A DNA stretch of 64,000 nucleotides, from positions 51,526 to 115,525 of the forward strand of contig CACOWV010000002.1 of assembly GCA_902630945.1 (NCBI GenBank), given 5' to 3'. Made by a program: the position numbers and the translations under genes. The notes beneath the pieces are model-generated. The model saw nothing but the letters and a program-made list of their open reading frames with translations, made no database searches and had not been told where the DNA came from. This document shows, one piece after another, positions 39,983-50,289 of the stretch; the first letter of the stretch is position 1, and each line of letters begins with the position of its first letter. The stretch comes from an uncultured Pelagibacteraceae bacterium. Lineage in GTDB: Bacteria > Pseudomonadota > Alphaproteobacteria > Pelagibacterales > Pelagibacteraceae.

Positions 39983-40777
39983 TTAATAATGTTTTGGCTC
40001 TTCCCTTTTTATGCCTAGGCCAAATTGCTCAGGTGCATCCGCTGGAGGAGGCAAATTATCTCTTGAGCCATCAGCCTCAGCTAAATTTTTTTGTATTGCT
40101 GCTCCTGGTTTATAGAACATATGAGCAAATTTAGACCAATATACCCCACCAAATAAAATTAAGTTTGAAGCAACATATAAAGCTAAAAATAAATATGATA
40201 AACTTGTTTGATTATAAAATTGTGTATACGACCAAGCAAGTCCAAAAGTTGCACAAGCAAGTAAAGCTAAAACGAATAAATCTGCCTTAATAATTCGGTA
40301 CCAAGGATGAGCCTCTGCTGAAACATCAACTCTTAAAAAAAACCAAAACCAATATCCCCCTAAACAAGTTAGTATAGCTCCAACATGCCATAACAATGAC
40401 CAAGTAACTGATTCGGATTTTCCAACACCAGTATAACCAAAAACCAAAACAGCCGATGACACCCAAAATAAAATTGTTCCATACATTCCGAGAACGTGAG
40501 CCAATCTTCTTTTTCCAAACCCCAACTCAGATGTTGTTCCGATATCTACTACAGTTGTCTTTGCGATGATTGAAGTTTTTTCACCGAGACCTAACTCTTT
40601 TGTTGCTGATAACTTGGCTTTTTTTGCATTGTTAAAAAAATATGTAAGATTTTTATGGTGGATCATTTGAACGACTGTTCCAACTGCTATTAAAATTATC
40701 ATAGCTATTACAAAGCTCTGCATTGCAAAAGGAGCAATGCTTTCAGCTAAAATTGAAAATGGGTTCGTTTGTAACAT
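39983..40777 (-). CDS. aprM: AprM-like membrane anchor protein
   Basis: Multi-TM protein directly upstream of aprBA, with GKRRLAHVLGMYGTILFWVSS and HVGAILTCLGGYWFWF. Confidence 0.78.
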   Translation of the reverse strand: MLQTNPFSILAESIAPFAMQSFVIAMIILIAVGTVVQMIHHKNLTYFFNNAKKAKLSATKELGLGEKTSIIAKTTVVDIGTTSELGFGKRRLAHVLGMYGTILFWVSSAVLVFGYTGVGKSESVTWSLLWHVGAILTCLGGYWFWFFLRVDVSAEAHPWYRIIKADLFVLALLACATFGLAWSYTQFYNQTSLSYLFLALYVASNLILFGGVYWSKFAHMFYKPGAAIQKNLAEADGSRDNLPPPADAPEQFGLGIKREEPKHY

Positions 40778-40881
40778 ATCCGCCTTATGTTATTTTATTT
40801 TTATGTTTAATAAAAGATATCTAATATATTTAAAAAAATAGATCAATTACTAACTCTGTCTAATTTTTCTTTAATAACAGG

Positions 40882-41280
40882 CTATATTTTTCTTTTATAA
40901 TGTTGCTTATCAGGAATAACAGATCTTACTCCTCCCTGGGGATTGTCTACATCATTTTCTCTTCGAGGAATTAAATGTAAGTGACAATGATAGATAGACT
41001 GACCTGAAACCATTCCGATGTTGGAGCCAATATTAAACCCTTTCACTGATTGATCTTTTTTTAGAACTTCATTTTTAATAATCTTAATTAAATCATGGCA
41101 AGCAATGAGTTCATCATCATTTAAATCAAAATAATCTTTTATGTGCCTTTTTGGAATAATTAAACAATGATGTTTTGAAACTGGATAAGTATCATAACTA
41201 GCATAAGCCAAATCATTTTCATGAGCAATACCACTCTTTTGAGTGTCACAAAATAAACATGGATTATTTGGATTTTTCAT
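40882..41280 (-). CDS. HIT family hydrolase
   Basis: HCHLHLIPRR histidine triad; CLFCDTQKSG. Confidence 0.92.
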   Translation of the reverse strand: MKNPNNPCLFCDTQKSGIAHENDLAYASYDTYPVSKHHCLIIPKRHIKDYFDLNDDELIACHDLIKIIKNEVLKKDQSVKGFNIGSNIGMVSGQSIYHCHLHLIPRRENDVDNPQGGVRSVIPDKQHYKRKI

Positions 41281-41284
41281 AATT

Positions 41285-42058
41285 TTAAAATTTGTAAATA
41301 TTACATTTTTTGATTGCTATTTTATAATGATTTAAAAAAATTCTATAGAACTTAAAACTTTTTCTTTGCCAATTAACATGTTTTATTGTTTTTACAGATA
41401 CTACACCTTTACCTGACCCAAGAAGTATTATTTCATCATAACTTTTAAGTTCTTTTACAAAAATATCTTTTTTAATAATATTTTTAATTTTAGTTTTAAA
41501 ATATTTGAATGTATGTCCTTGATAATAATTTTTCTTTGGAATGAAAACTTTTTTATTTTTAATAAAAAGTAAATTTGAGGTTCCTGTCTCCAAAATTTTA
41601 CCTTTATGTGTAATTCCTATATCTGATCTAGAATTATCGATTTTCCTTAAATGAGATAATATCTTTTTGTATTTAAGATTTTTATATTCTGGATTCTCAC
41701 GTTTTAAATCTACTATATTTAGCGTAAAATTAAGTTTAGGCAAAAGTCTCTTTCTTAAAGATATTGATATAATATTTTTGTTAATCGCAACTCTTAAAAG
41801 ATGATTATAATGAATCTTTTTTGATAAGTTTTTATTTATTATTTCAATAACGTTTTTTCTTAAAAATTTTTTCTTAATCTTGTATTTAGATAAAGAAGAA
41901 ATTAAATTTCTAATATGATTGTCGAAAAATAAAATTTTAGGTGGATTACCAAAAATCCACATCGTAGTAAATATTCCATGATGACCCCACAAATCTTGAA
42001 ATTTTACTTCCTTCAGATTATTAAGTTGATAAGATTTTTTTAATAAGAAAGTTGCCAT
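41285..42058 (-). CDS. pabC: class IV aminotransferase / aminodeoxychorismate lyase-like
   Basis: KGKILETGTSNLLFIKNKKVFIPKKNYYQG PLP-IV motif; downstream of pabA/pabB. Confidence 0.8.
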   Translation of the reverse strand: MATFLLKKSYQLNNLKEVKFQDLWGHHGIFTTMWIFGNPPKILFFDNHIRNLISSLSKYKIKKKFLRKNVIEIINKNLSKKIHYNHLLRVAINKNIISISLRKRLLPKLNFTLNIVDLKRENPEYKNLKYKKILSHLRKIDNSRSDIGITHKGKILETGTSNLLFIKNKKVFIPKKNYYQGHTFKYFKTKIKNIIKKDIFVKELKSYDEIILLGSGKGVVSVKTIKHVNWQRKSFKFYRIFLNHYKIAIKKCNIYKF

Positions 42059-42578
42059 TGATTGTTAAAAATGACTCGGGGTGAAATTGAAATCCATAAA
42101 TTTTATCATTATTATTTTCAAAAGACATTGCTGTATTTGAAATTAAACACCTCATAGTTATCTCAAAATTATCATTTTTAAAAGGCTCTTTTAGTTTTAA
42201 AGAATGATAACGACCAACTTTAAAATTTGACCCTTTTTTAAATAACGATTTATCGTTTACGACTCTTACCGATGATTGGAACCCATGATAAATTTTTTTT
42301 TGCTCAATAATTTGGGCTCCTTCACAATATAAAATTTGTTGAAATCCCAAACAAATACCAATGATTTTTTTTTTCCCTTTAAATTTATTATAAATTTTAG
42401 ATGTTAGAGGATAATTTTTTGGATTTCCTGGACCAGGTGAAAAAACAATTACTGAAGCCTTCTCAAGTTCAGATTTGTTGATTGTATTATAGTTATGACA
42501 AATAACTTTATCAAATAATGAAAACTGATGCACTACATTATGAGTAAATGAGTCATTATGGTCTATAACATAAATCAT
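42021..42578 (-). CDS. pabA: aminodeoxychorismate/anthranilate synthase glutamine amidotransferase component
   Basis: DHNDSFTHNVVHQF; FSPGPGNPKNYP; GICLGFQQI; FQFHPES. Confidence 0.9.
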   Translation of the reverse strand: MIYVIDHNDSFTHNVVHQFSLFDKVICHNYNTINKSELEKASVIVFSPGPGNPKNYPLTSKIYNKFKGKKKIIGICLGFQQILYCEGAQIIEQKKIYHGFQSSVRVVNDKSLFKKGSNFKVGRYHSLKLKEPFKNDNFEITMRCLISNTAMSFENNNDKIYGFQFHPESFLTINGNFLIKKILST

Positions 42579-43732
42579 CTAAATAAATCTATTAACGCTT
42601 TTGCCTTTATATAATTTTCATTAAACTCATGTTTAGCATTACTGTCCACTACTACTCCAGATGCCACAGAGATTTCTGAAATATTTTTGTAATTTAAGAT
42701 TGATCTTATTATGATATTAAACCTCATATCACCATTAAATTTGATATATCCAAAACTACCAGTGTAAATATTTCTATTCTCTTTTTCTTGATGATTAAGA
42801 AGATTTAGAGTACTTATTTTTGGGCATCCAATTACAGAGCCACCTGGCATCATAGCTTTAATAATATCCATAGTAGAAATTTTTTTTTTTAGTTTACCTT
42901 TTATTAATGTAACATAATGAAAAAGATCTTTATATTCCTCTACTGTTTTTGCTCTTGATAATTTTACGCTGCCTACCTGACAAATGCGTGACAAATCATT
43001 TCTTTCCATATCTACAATCATATTATGTTCTTTAGTTTCTTTGAGGTTTTTTCTAAAATACTTTAATGCTTTATACTTATTCATATTTTTATTTTTTTTT
43101 ACAGTCCCAGCAATAGGTTTTGTAGATATAAGAGAACCTTTTTTTGTAATTAAGTTTTCAGGCGAACAACTTATTATTGAGTAATTATTGTCTCTGATTA
43201 AAAAGGCTTCTGGAGCTAGATTAGTTTTTGATAATCTACAAAAAAAATCTAAAGGATCAATTCTTGATTTTGTCTTATATTTTGTACATATTTTTATTTG
43301 ATATGTTTCGCCACTTTTAATTTTTTTTTTAAATTTTTCAAAGATTTTTGAATAAGATTTTTTATTGATATTTATTTTAAAATGATTGTTTAATCTATTG
43401 GTGTTATTTTTTCTATATTTTAAAATATTTGAAAAACTTATTTTTTTTTCTGGTTTATAGAATATCCCTTTAGGAAAGTTTATTTTTTTTTGTTTCGGTA
43501 ATTTTATGCCAATAAGGTTGTTTAATAATTCATAACCAAAAAAACCAATAAATAAATCTGTTTGTTTTAAATTTTTTTTTTGTTTCTTCGATAAAAATTT
43601 ATTTACATTTTTATAATTTAATATAACTTTTTTTGAAAAGTCTGTATATAAATCAAAACCACTTTGAGATTTATAAATTATATATGGCTTTTTAGATTTG
43701 TGAATGTCAGCTAATTGATTTTGTTTAGTCAA
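42575..43732 (-). CDS. pabB: aminodeoxychorismate synthase component I
   Basis: Chorismate-binding domain: GETYQIKICTKYKTKS, ISTKPIAGTVKK, EHNMIVDMERNDLSRI, MPGGSVIGCPK. Confidence 0.9.
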   Translation of the reverse strand: MTKQNQLADIHKSKKPYIIYKSQSGFDLYTDFSKKVILNYKNVNKFLSKKQKKNLKQTDLFIGFFGYELLNNLIGIKLPKQKKINFPKGIFYKPEKKISFSNILKYRKNNTNRLNNHFKININKKSYSKIFEKFKKKIKSGETYQIKICTKYKTKSRIDPLDFFCRLSKTNLAPEAFLIRDNNYSIISCSPENLITKKGSLISTKPIAGTVKKNKNMNKYKALKYFRKNLKETKEHNMIVDMERNDLSRICQVGSVKLSRAKTVEEYKDLFHYVTLIKGKLKKKISTMDIIKAMMPGGSVIGCPKISTLNLLNHQEKENRNIYTGSFGYIKFNGDMRFNIIIRSILNYKNISEISVASGVVVDSNAKHEFNENYIKAKALIDLFR

Positions 43733-43733
43733 A

Positions 43734-44954
43734 TTAATCTGCTTTCAATCTTAAAACTGGCTCTTCTTTTATTGGTAAATGAATTATTGCTGCAAATACT
43801 GATAATGCAATTGCTAAATACCACGCATAATCGTAAGAACCATATAGATCATGAAATAATCCACCTAGATAAGCACCAAAAAAAGATCCAATTTGATGAC
43901 TTAAAAAAACGATGCCGTATAAAAGACCTAGATATTTAGTTCCAAACAAATGGGCAACGATACCACTTGTTGCTGGAACTGTAGACAGCCATAAAAATCC
44001 AAAACTAGCTCCAAATAAAAATGCACTTAAGTTACTTGCTGGTGTAAAAATAAAAAGAATAATTGAAACACCCCTTAAAGAATAAATTCCACTTAAAATA
44101 ATCTTTTTGCTAATTTTAGTTGAGAGATAACCACTTAATAATGAACCAAAAATATTAAATAGACCAATCAACGACAATATAGCGGCTGCAGTCCAATCTT
44201 CTAGGCCTCTATCTATCACATATTTTGGTACATGTGTTCCGACCAAAGTAATGTGAAAACCACATACAAAAAAACCAGATACTAACAATATATAACTTTT
44301 AGTTTTGAATGCCTCTGAAAGAGCTTCTTTAAAAGATTGCTCTGATATAAGTTCTGTACTCTCAGCTTTGGATGGTGATCTAACAAAATATGCTGCGAAT
44401 AGACCTGTAAATAAAAACAATAAAAAAATAAATAGAGTATAATTCCATCCGAATTGAGATAGAGAATAATTTGTAAAGATTGGAGAAAGAAAATATCCAA
44501 AAGATCCAACAGCTGTTACAAAGCTCATCGCAATCGTTCTTGTCGATAAAGGAAAATGTTTTCCTACAACTGACATAGGAATACTTATGGCAGTCCCTCC
44601 TAAACCTATTCCTATTAATAAACCCATATGGATTTGAAAAAAAATACCTGTGTTTGGGCCAGTGTATAGAAAGTAAATACCGAGAGTATAAAATATAAAT
44701 GCTGAAATTATAGCAATATGACCACCATAACGATCTGCAACTGCGCCAAAAATTGGACCTGTAATACCCCACATTAACATTTGGATGCCAATAGCAAAAC
44801 CAAATGCTGTATTACTTATATTCAAACTCTCATTAAAATCTATAAAAAATAAACCAAAAACTTGTCTTACTCCAAGGGAGATTAAAACAACAAAACAAGC
44901 AGCAATTAAAGTTATAATTGCTGTTTTAGATTGAAAAAACTTTTCTGATATCAT
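43734..44954 (-). CDS. MFS transporter
   Basis: 12 hydrophobic segments; GVRQVFGLFFIDFNESLNISNTAFG. Confidence 0.85.
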   Translation of the reverse strand: MISEKFFQSKTAIITLIAACFVVLISLGVRQVFGLFFIDFNESLNISNTAFGFAIGIQMLMWGITGPIFGAVADRYGGHIAIISAFIFYTLGIYFLYTGPNTGIFFQIHMGLLIGIGLGGTAISIPMSVVGKHFPLSTRTIAMSFVTAVGSFGYFLSPIFTNYSLSQFGWNYTLFIFLLFLFTGLFAAYFVRSPSKAESTELISEQSFKEALSEAFKTKSYILLVSGFFVCGFHITLVGTHVPKYVIDRGLEDWTAAAILSLIGLFNIFGSLLSGYLSTKISKKIILSGIYSLRGVSIILFIFTPASNLSAFLFGASFGFLWLSTVPATSGIVAHLFGTKYLGLLYGIVFLSHQIGSFFGAYLGGLFHDLYGSYDYAWYLAIALSVFAAIIHLPIKEEPVLRLKAD

Positions 44955-46153
44955 TTTAAATGTCTTAACGCTTGCTTAATATCTGCAATTAAGTCATTTG
45001 GATCTTCTAGTCCAACATGCAATCTTACAAGATGTTCGTCTTTACTTAAGTTCATATATTTTCTTTTACCAGTTTCTCTAAACTCTTGATGAAGAGCTAA
45101 ACTTTCAAAACCACCCCAACTATAACCATAACCAAAAAGTTTAAGTGAATTTACAAATTTTTTTACAGAATTTCTATTTTTTGAATTTATTTTTAATCCC
45201 ATTAATCCTGAGGCTCCAGAATAATATCTTTTCCACATTCTGAAATTAAGGGAATTTTTTTTATAAGGATAAAGTAATTTAATTCTTTTATTTTTTGATA
45301 AAAAAGCAGCAACTTTTTTTGCATTTTCTCTATGCTTATCTAATCTCACATCAAGTGTTCTCAGACCTCTAGTAATTAAATAAGCGTCATCAGGGCCCAA
45401 TCTTAAACCAGTAATTCTTTCAGCTTTTCTTACTTTATCAAAAACTTTTTTATTTACAGCTAAACTGCCACCCATTACATCTGAATGACCAGAATAATAC
45501 TTTGTTGCTGACACAATAGCCATATCAAAACCAAGTTTAATCGGTTTTAAGAAATAAGGAGTACCCCATGTATTATCAATTGCTGTCAAAATTTTATGTT
45601 TTTTAGCAATAGAAAGAATTTTTCCGAGATCCTGAAAATCAAATGTGTTACTACCTGGATTCTCAACAAAAATTAATTTTGTTTTTTTGGTTATACTATT
45701 TTCTAATGTTTTTAAATCACTTGGGTTATAAAAAATTGTTTTAATATTAAATTCTTTTAAAAACTTTTCTGTAAGTAATCTTGTTGGACTGTACACTGGA
45801 TCTGCAACTATAATTTCATCCCCTGGTCTTGTGACACTAAAAATTGCTAAAAAAACTGCACCAAAACCAGTAGGTGTTGTGAATACATGATGACTTTCCT
45901 CTAATTTAGTAAGAATTTTTTGCAATATATGTGTAGTGGATGTGCCTTGTCTTCCATAGTCATAATGACCGCCAGTAGGGTTTTTTTGTGCTTTTGCTTG
46001 CATCTTTCTTATATGTTGCATTGATCTAAATATTATTGTTGAAGCTCTAACAACAGGTGGGTTCACAGACTGATTATGAAAATCTTTCGCAGTATGTTTT
46101 AAAAATGTTTTGAATGATTTTGTCATAAAAAAATTGATAACTTTGAAAGACAA
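44951..46153 (-). CDS. metC: cystathionine beta-lyase-like PLP enzyme (start may be internal ATG at 46126)
   Basis: YDYGRQGTSTTHILQKILTKLE; SATKYYSGHSDVMGGSLAV; LVRLHVGLEDPNDLIADIKQAL. Confidence 0.88.
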   Translation of the reverse strand: MSFKVINFFMTKSFKTFLKHTAKDFHNQSVNPPVVRASTIIFRSMQHIRKMQAKAQKNPTGGHYDYGRQGTSTTHILQKILTKLEESHHVFTTPTGFGAVFLAIFSVTRPGDEIIVADPVYSPTRLLTEKFLKEFNIKTIFYNPSDLKTLENSITKKTKLIFVENPGSNTFDFQDLGKILSIAKKHKILTAIDNTWGTPYFLKPIKLGFDMAIVSATKYYSGHSDVMGGSLAVNKKVFDKVRKAERITGLRLGPDDAYLITRGLRTLDVRLDKHRENAKKVAAFLSKNKRIKLLYPYKKNSLNFRMWKRYYSGASGLMGLKINSKNRNSVKKFVNSLKLFGYGYSWGGFESLALHQEFRETGKRKYMNLSKDEHLVRLHVGLEDPNDLIADIKQALRHLK

Positions 46154-46201
46154 TGCTATATCCCACCAGTAATTTCAATTAAATTATAACAAAGGGAATT
46201 A

Positions 46202-46285
46202 ATGGGTTATCCAAAAAAACATAGAGGCCGAAGAAAAATGGGCTCAAAAAAAAGAAGAGCAAGAAAAAAGAATAAAAAGAAATAA
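46202..46285 (+). CDS. 27-aa highly basic microprotein (absent from supplied ORF track)
   Basis: Hand translation: MGYPKKHRGRRKMGSKKRRARKKNKKK*; ribosomal-protein-like composition; preceded by AAAGGGAATTA. Confidence 0.6.
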   Translation: MGYPKKHRGRRKMGSKKRRARKKNKKK

Positions 46286-46291
46286 ACTAAA

Positions 46292-46999
46292 ATGGATGAA
46301 ATCAATAAAGTTAAATCCATAAGTATATGGATATTTATTGTCCCTTTTATAGCCGTAAATACTTGTTTATTATTGATAACTCAATTTCATGGATTATTTC
46401 CTAACCAAGGAGATATCATTCATAATACTTTTCCATATATAGATGGTGGTGCATCAATAAGTAGAACTGCAAGACCATATCCTACTTGGTTAATATTTAA
46501 ACCTTCAATGTTTTTAACATCTTTTTTGCTAATAAAATATTGGCTATATAATAAAAGTATTATTGAATTTTTTAATAAAGACCACAAATATTTAAAAAAA
46601 ATTGTTTTTTTTGGAATAGCTTCAGCTGTTGCTCTTACAATTCATTCTATATTTCTTGGTATAAAATTTGATAATGATCTTTATAAATTGTTTAGAAGAG
46701 TTGTGATGCTTTCTTTTATTGTATTTGAGATTGTCGCACAGGCATATCTTGTTGCAACTCTTTATTCATTTAAAACTAAATTAATAAGATATATCAATGT
46801 TAAGTTTCTAAATCTAAAAATTATTTTAGTATCTATGTTAATTGTTGTTGCTGTTATAAGCATCCCTATAATAAGTTTACCTGGCAATGAATTTTTAGGA
46901 TACAACCTAAAATTTTTTAAACATGCACTAGAATGGGATTATTTTTTAGGTGTAATATCATTTTATTTACTTACTTTTTTTATGTGGAAAAAAAATTAG
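46292..46999 (+). CDS. multi-pass membrane protein (possible Frag1/DRAM/Sfk1-like)
   Basis: About 6 TM segments; [19 protein letters not shown] and HALEWDYF. Confidence 0.6.
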   Translation: MDEINKVKSISIWIFIVPFIAVNTCLLLITQFHGLFPNQGDIIHNTFPYIDGGASISRTARPYPTWLIFKPSMFLTSFLLIKYWLYNKSIIEFFNKDHKYLKKIVFFGIASAVALTIHSIFLGIKFDNDLYKLFRRVVMLSFIVFEIVAQAYLVATLYSFKTKLIRYINVKFLNLKIILVSMLIVVAVISIPIISLPGNEFLGYNLKFFKHALEWDYFLGVISFYLLTFFMWKKN

Positions 47000-48114
47000 A
47001 CTTTTATCCAGCCTCCACCCAGAACTTTATAGCCATACTCATTTTTCTTATAAAATACACAAGCTTGACCAGGTGAAATACCATCTTCTGCCTCTTTTAA
47101 TTTAACTTGAGCTTTATTCTGATCTTTGATGTTTATTTCTGCGTCTAAAAGTTTTCCCGTTGATCTAACTTTTACTAAAATTTTTTGATCAAATTCTGAT
47201 TTATCAGCAAGTAAGTTGATATTATCTAAATTGATAATTCTTTTTCCCAATTTTTCTTTTGGACCAACAACTATTTCATTTTTATCAGAATTTATTTTAA
47301 GTACATAAAGAGGATCTTTATCAGCAACTTTTATTCCTTTTCTTTGTCCAATTGTAAAATTTATAATACCATCATGTACGCCAATAACTTTTCCTTCAAG
47401 ATTTTTTATATTCCCTTTTTTTAATGACTCGGGTTTAAATTTTTGTATAACAGATGCATAATCTCCATTAGGTACAAAACAAATATCCTGACTATCAGGT
47501 TTATTAGCAACATTGAGTTCGAGTTCTTTTGCTATTTTTCTTGTTTCATCTTTAAGCATTCCTCCTAGGGGAAATCTTAAATAGTTTAGTTGATCTTTTG
47601 TAGTATTGAATAAAAAATAGCTTTGATCTCTATTTTCATCAATAGCTCGATACATGCTTGTATCCTTTCCTGAAGTAATACTTTTCACATAATGACCGGT
47701 TACCATTGCATCTGCATTTAATTCTTTTGATACCTGAAATAAATCATTAAATTTTACCGTTTGATTACACTGAACGCATGGTATAGGCGTTTCACCTTTT
47801 AAATAACTGTCAACAAAATTATCTATCACACCTTGTTTGAATTTATTTTGGTAATATAGAATTTTATGATCAATACCTAGTTTTTGAGCTACACGTTTTG
47901 CATCCATTATATCCTGGCCTGAACAACATTGTTTTGATTTCATTACTTCTTTACCATCATCGTAAAGTTTTAATGTTATACCAATTACTTTATAACCCTC
48001 TCTCTTCATCATTGCTGCTACAGTAGAAGAATCGACGCCACCTGACATTGCTACAACTACAGTTGTATCTGCAGGCTTTTTTTTCAATCCGATAGAATTT
48101 ATTTCATAATTCAT
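46996..48114 (-). CDS. mnmA: tRNA 2-thiouridylase
   Basis: [52 protein letters not shown]. Confidence 0.95.
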   Translation of the reverse strand: MNYEINSIGLKKKPADTTVVVAMSGGVDSSTVAAMMKREGYKVIGITLKLYDDGKEVMKSKQCCSGQDIMDAKRVAQKLGIDHKILYYQNKFKQGVIDNFVDSYLKGETPIPCVQCNQTVKFNDLFQVSKELNADAMVTGHYVKSITSGKDTSMYRAIDENRDQSYFLFNTTKDQLNYLRFPLGGMLKDETRKIAKELELNVANKPDSQDICFVPNGDYASVIQKFKPESLKKGNIKNLEGKVIGVHDGIINFTIGQRKGIKVADKDPLYVLKINSDKNEIVVGPKEKLGKRIINLDNINLLADKSEFDQKILVKVRSTGKLLDAEINIKDQNKAQVKLKEAEDGISPGQACVFYKKNEYGYKVLGGGWIKV

Positions 48115-48155
48115 TTTATGGTATTTATACTGATTTCTAATATAAGTTAAATTAA

Positions 48156-48332
48156 ATGATTTTTGATTTTGAACCAGGTGACAAAGTTTTCAACCCTGCT
48201 AATAAAAATTGGGGAATTGGACAGGTACAATCAATAATAAAAGATAAAGTTACCGTCAATTTTGAGAATGTTGGCAAAAAAGTCATTAATGCTCAGAATA
48301 TAGAGTTAAAAAAGGTTTATGATAAATATTGA
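48156..48332 (+). CDS. DUF3553-like 58-aa protein (absent from supplied ORF track)
   Basis: Hand translation: [58 protein letters not shown]; overlaps start of next gene by 14 nt. Confidence 0.8.
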   Translation: MIFDFEPGDKVFNPANKNWGIGQVQSIIKDKVTVNFENVGKKVINAQNIELKKVYDKY

Positions 48333-49092
48333 TTTAAAAAAGATTGTAGAAAACTTAATTGATACCTTTTTGGATGCGGGAAAAGTTTCTTTAGAACTTA
48401 GAAAAAAAGGTTTAATAAAAAAAATTAAATCTGACAATACACCGGTCAGCAATGGAGATTTAGAAGTAAATAAGATCATTACAAAAAAAATTAAAGAATT
48501 AACACCAAATATACCAATAATTTCTGAGGAAACATCTGATAACAAATCTCTAAATAATCTTGAGAATTTTTGGCTTATTGATCCTATAGATGGAACATTT
48601 GATTATATAAATGATCTAGAAGAATTTACAATAAATGCCGGTCTAATAATAAATAAAAAACCTTCAGCTGGTTTAATATGTGCTCCAGCTAAAAAAAGAA
48701 TGTTTTTTTCATATGGTCAAAATTTTGCTTTTGAACTCATAGATAAAAAAATTGTAAAACTCAATAGCTCAAAAAATTTTAATAAAGATGAAATTAAGTT
48801 CGTGTCATATTCAAACAAGATCAAACCTGAAATTGAAAAAATACACAACAGACTTAATGTTAAAAAATTTATAAGAATGAAAAGTTCTTTAAAATTTTGT
48901 GTGATTGCTGCTGGAGAGTTTGATGGATATGTGGCTGAGCCAAGAGCTTGTGAGTGGGATATAGCTGCGGGTCATGCAATTCTAAAACATGCAGGAGGAA
49001 TTATCACTGACTTTGATGGTAATGAAATTTTATATGGAAAGAAAGATTTTAAAAATTCTAGCTTAATTTTAAAAAGTAAAAGTATTTCATAA
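48319..49092 (+). CDS. cysQ: inositol monophosphatase family, 3'(2'),5'-bisphosphate nucleotidase CysQ-like
   Basis: FWLIDPIDGTFDYINDLEEFTINAGLI; CEWDIAAGHAILKHAGG. Confidence 0.88.
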   Translation: MINIDLKKIVENLIDTFLDAGKVSLELRKKGLIKKIKSDNTPVSNGDLEVNKIITKKIKELTPNIPIISEETSDNKSLNNLENFWLIDPIDGTFDYINDLEEFTINAGLIINKKPSAGLICAPAKKRMFFSYGQNFAFELIDKKIVKLNSSKNFNKDEIKFVSYSNKIKPEIEKIHNRLNVKKFIRMKSSLKFCVIAAGEFDGYVAEPRACEWDIAAGHAILKHAGGIITDFDGNEILYGKKDFKNSSLILKSKSIS

Positions 49093-49232
49093 TGGATGAG
49101 CAGTTAAAAATTATATTAATAATTATCATTTCAGTTTCTATTTTTGGACTATTGGTTTTTGTTTTTGTAAAAAACTATATTAAAAATAAGATTGATTACC
49201 TTGTCAAAGAAAACAACAAGAAATCAAAGTAA
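49092..49232 (+). CDS. 46-aa single-TM protein (absent from supplied ORF track)
   Basis: Hand translation: MDEQLKIILIIIISVSIFGLLVFVFVKNYIKNKIDYLVKENNKKSK*; ATAATG stop/start overlap with cysQ. Confidence 0.55.
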   Translation: MDEQLKIILIIIISVSIFGLLVFVFVKNYIKNKIDYLVKENNKKSK

Positions 49233-49787
49233 TTTAACAATTCTCAAATAATCTTCTTTTTTAATATCCATAACTTTTTTTGAGGTTTCAAAATCAAAAC
49301 CATTTCTTGCAAGTAATGAAATATCTTTTTTATAAAAAAGAGGTCTATTATCTTCTGTCCTAGCTGGTCCTATTCTTTTTTTTTTGCAAATTTTTATAGC
49401 TGAAAAAAAATCTTGCTCAGAATTGTTATCTTGTATTTGGCTAACAGTTTCATTTATAAATTTATCATTAATTCCTTTTCCAATTAAGTAATTTCGAATT
49501 TTATTTATTGAGCTTCCTCTTTGAATCATGCTTTTTGCTTTGCTTTCTGAATAAAATTTATCGTTAATAAATTTGCTTTTTTCTAAATCTGATAAAACAA
49601 TATCAATCAAATTATTTACGTCTTGTTTTTTTACATCTGGCACTGAAATTTTAAGGTATTTTTTTAACAAATATGTTTTGAGCTGCTGTTTGGAGGGTGC
49701 ATACTTTTCTACGTAAGCTAATGCAAAATTTCTCATTTCTTCAACAGTTACTTTTAATGTTTTTTTTTTATTTCTTATAGGAATCAT
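49224..49787 (-). CDS. recX: RecX regulatory protein
   Basis: RNFALAYVEKYAPSKQQLKTYL...LEKSKFINDKFYSESKAKSMIQRGSSINKIRNYLIGKGI. Confidence 0.85.
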   Translation of the reverse strand: MIPIRNKKKTLKVTVEEMRNFALAYVEKYAPSKQQLKTYLLKKYLKISVPDVKKQDVNNLIDIVLSDLEKSKFINDKFYSESKAKSMIQRGSSINKIRNYLIGKGINDKFINETVSQIQDNNSEQDFFSAIKICKKKRIGPARTEDNRPLFYKKDISLLARNGFDFETSKKVMDIKKEDYLRIVKLL

Positions 49788-49815
49788 GGATAGATTTAAT
49801 ATAATATATTTTAAA

Positions 49816-50289
49816 ATGATCGAACAAATTTATAATTATTTTACAATTGAAATGCTCTATTACTGGGTAAATTTAGGTGTGTTACCTTTTTGGTTAGTAT
49901 TAATTTTTTTTCCACAATCTCAAATTTGTAGGATTTTTGTAACTTCAATTTTCCCTATTTTTATTCTCGTCGGTGCTTATTTTTTCATGTTTTATAAGTC
50001 TTATCTTAATTCTTATGATTTTGTCGGAAATTTTGAACTTTATTTAGGAATAAACAACATTGCAGATTTATTTTCAGAAAAAACTTTTTTGATGATGTTT
50101 TGGATTCATTTTATTTCAATCAATCTTTTTACAGGTGGATGGATCGTAAGAGACTCTCAAAAACTTTTAATAAACAAAATACTTATAATTATACCCCTAA
50201 TCATTACTTACTTGATTGGACCTCTTGGAATATTCATTTACTGGTTAATAAGAATATTCCATGCCAAAAGCGTTAATCTTTATGACTAA
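49816..50289 (+). CDS. ABA4-like (DUF4281) membrane protein; track ORF begins at 49786, internal ATG preferred
   Basis: 4-TM protein; YDFVGNFELYLGI...LFSEKTFLMMFWIHFISINLFTGGWIVRDSQ ... IGPLGIFIYWLIR. Confidence 0.8.
   Translation: MIEQIYNYFTIEMLYYWVNLGVLPFWLVLIFFPQSQICRIFVTSIFPIFILVGAYFFMFYKSYLNSYDFVGNFELYLGINNIADLFSEKTFLMMFWIHFISINLFTGGWIVRDSQKLLINKILIIIPLIITYLIGPLGIFIYWLIRIFHAKSVNLYD

Noticed and set aside
39570-39986. Plus-strand 138-aa ORF
   Set aside because: Antisense to aprB with conserved cysteine clusters
44282-44772. Minus-strand ORFs of 75 and 130 aa inside the MFS gene
   Set aside because: Alternate frames of a clear MFS transporter; biased composition, no recognisable motif
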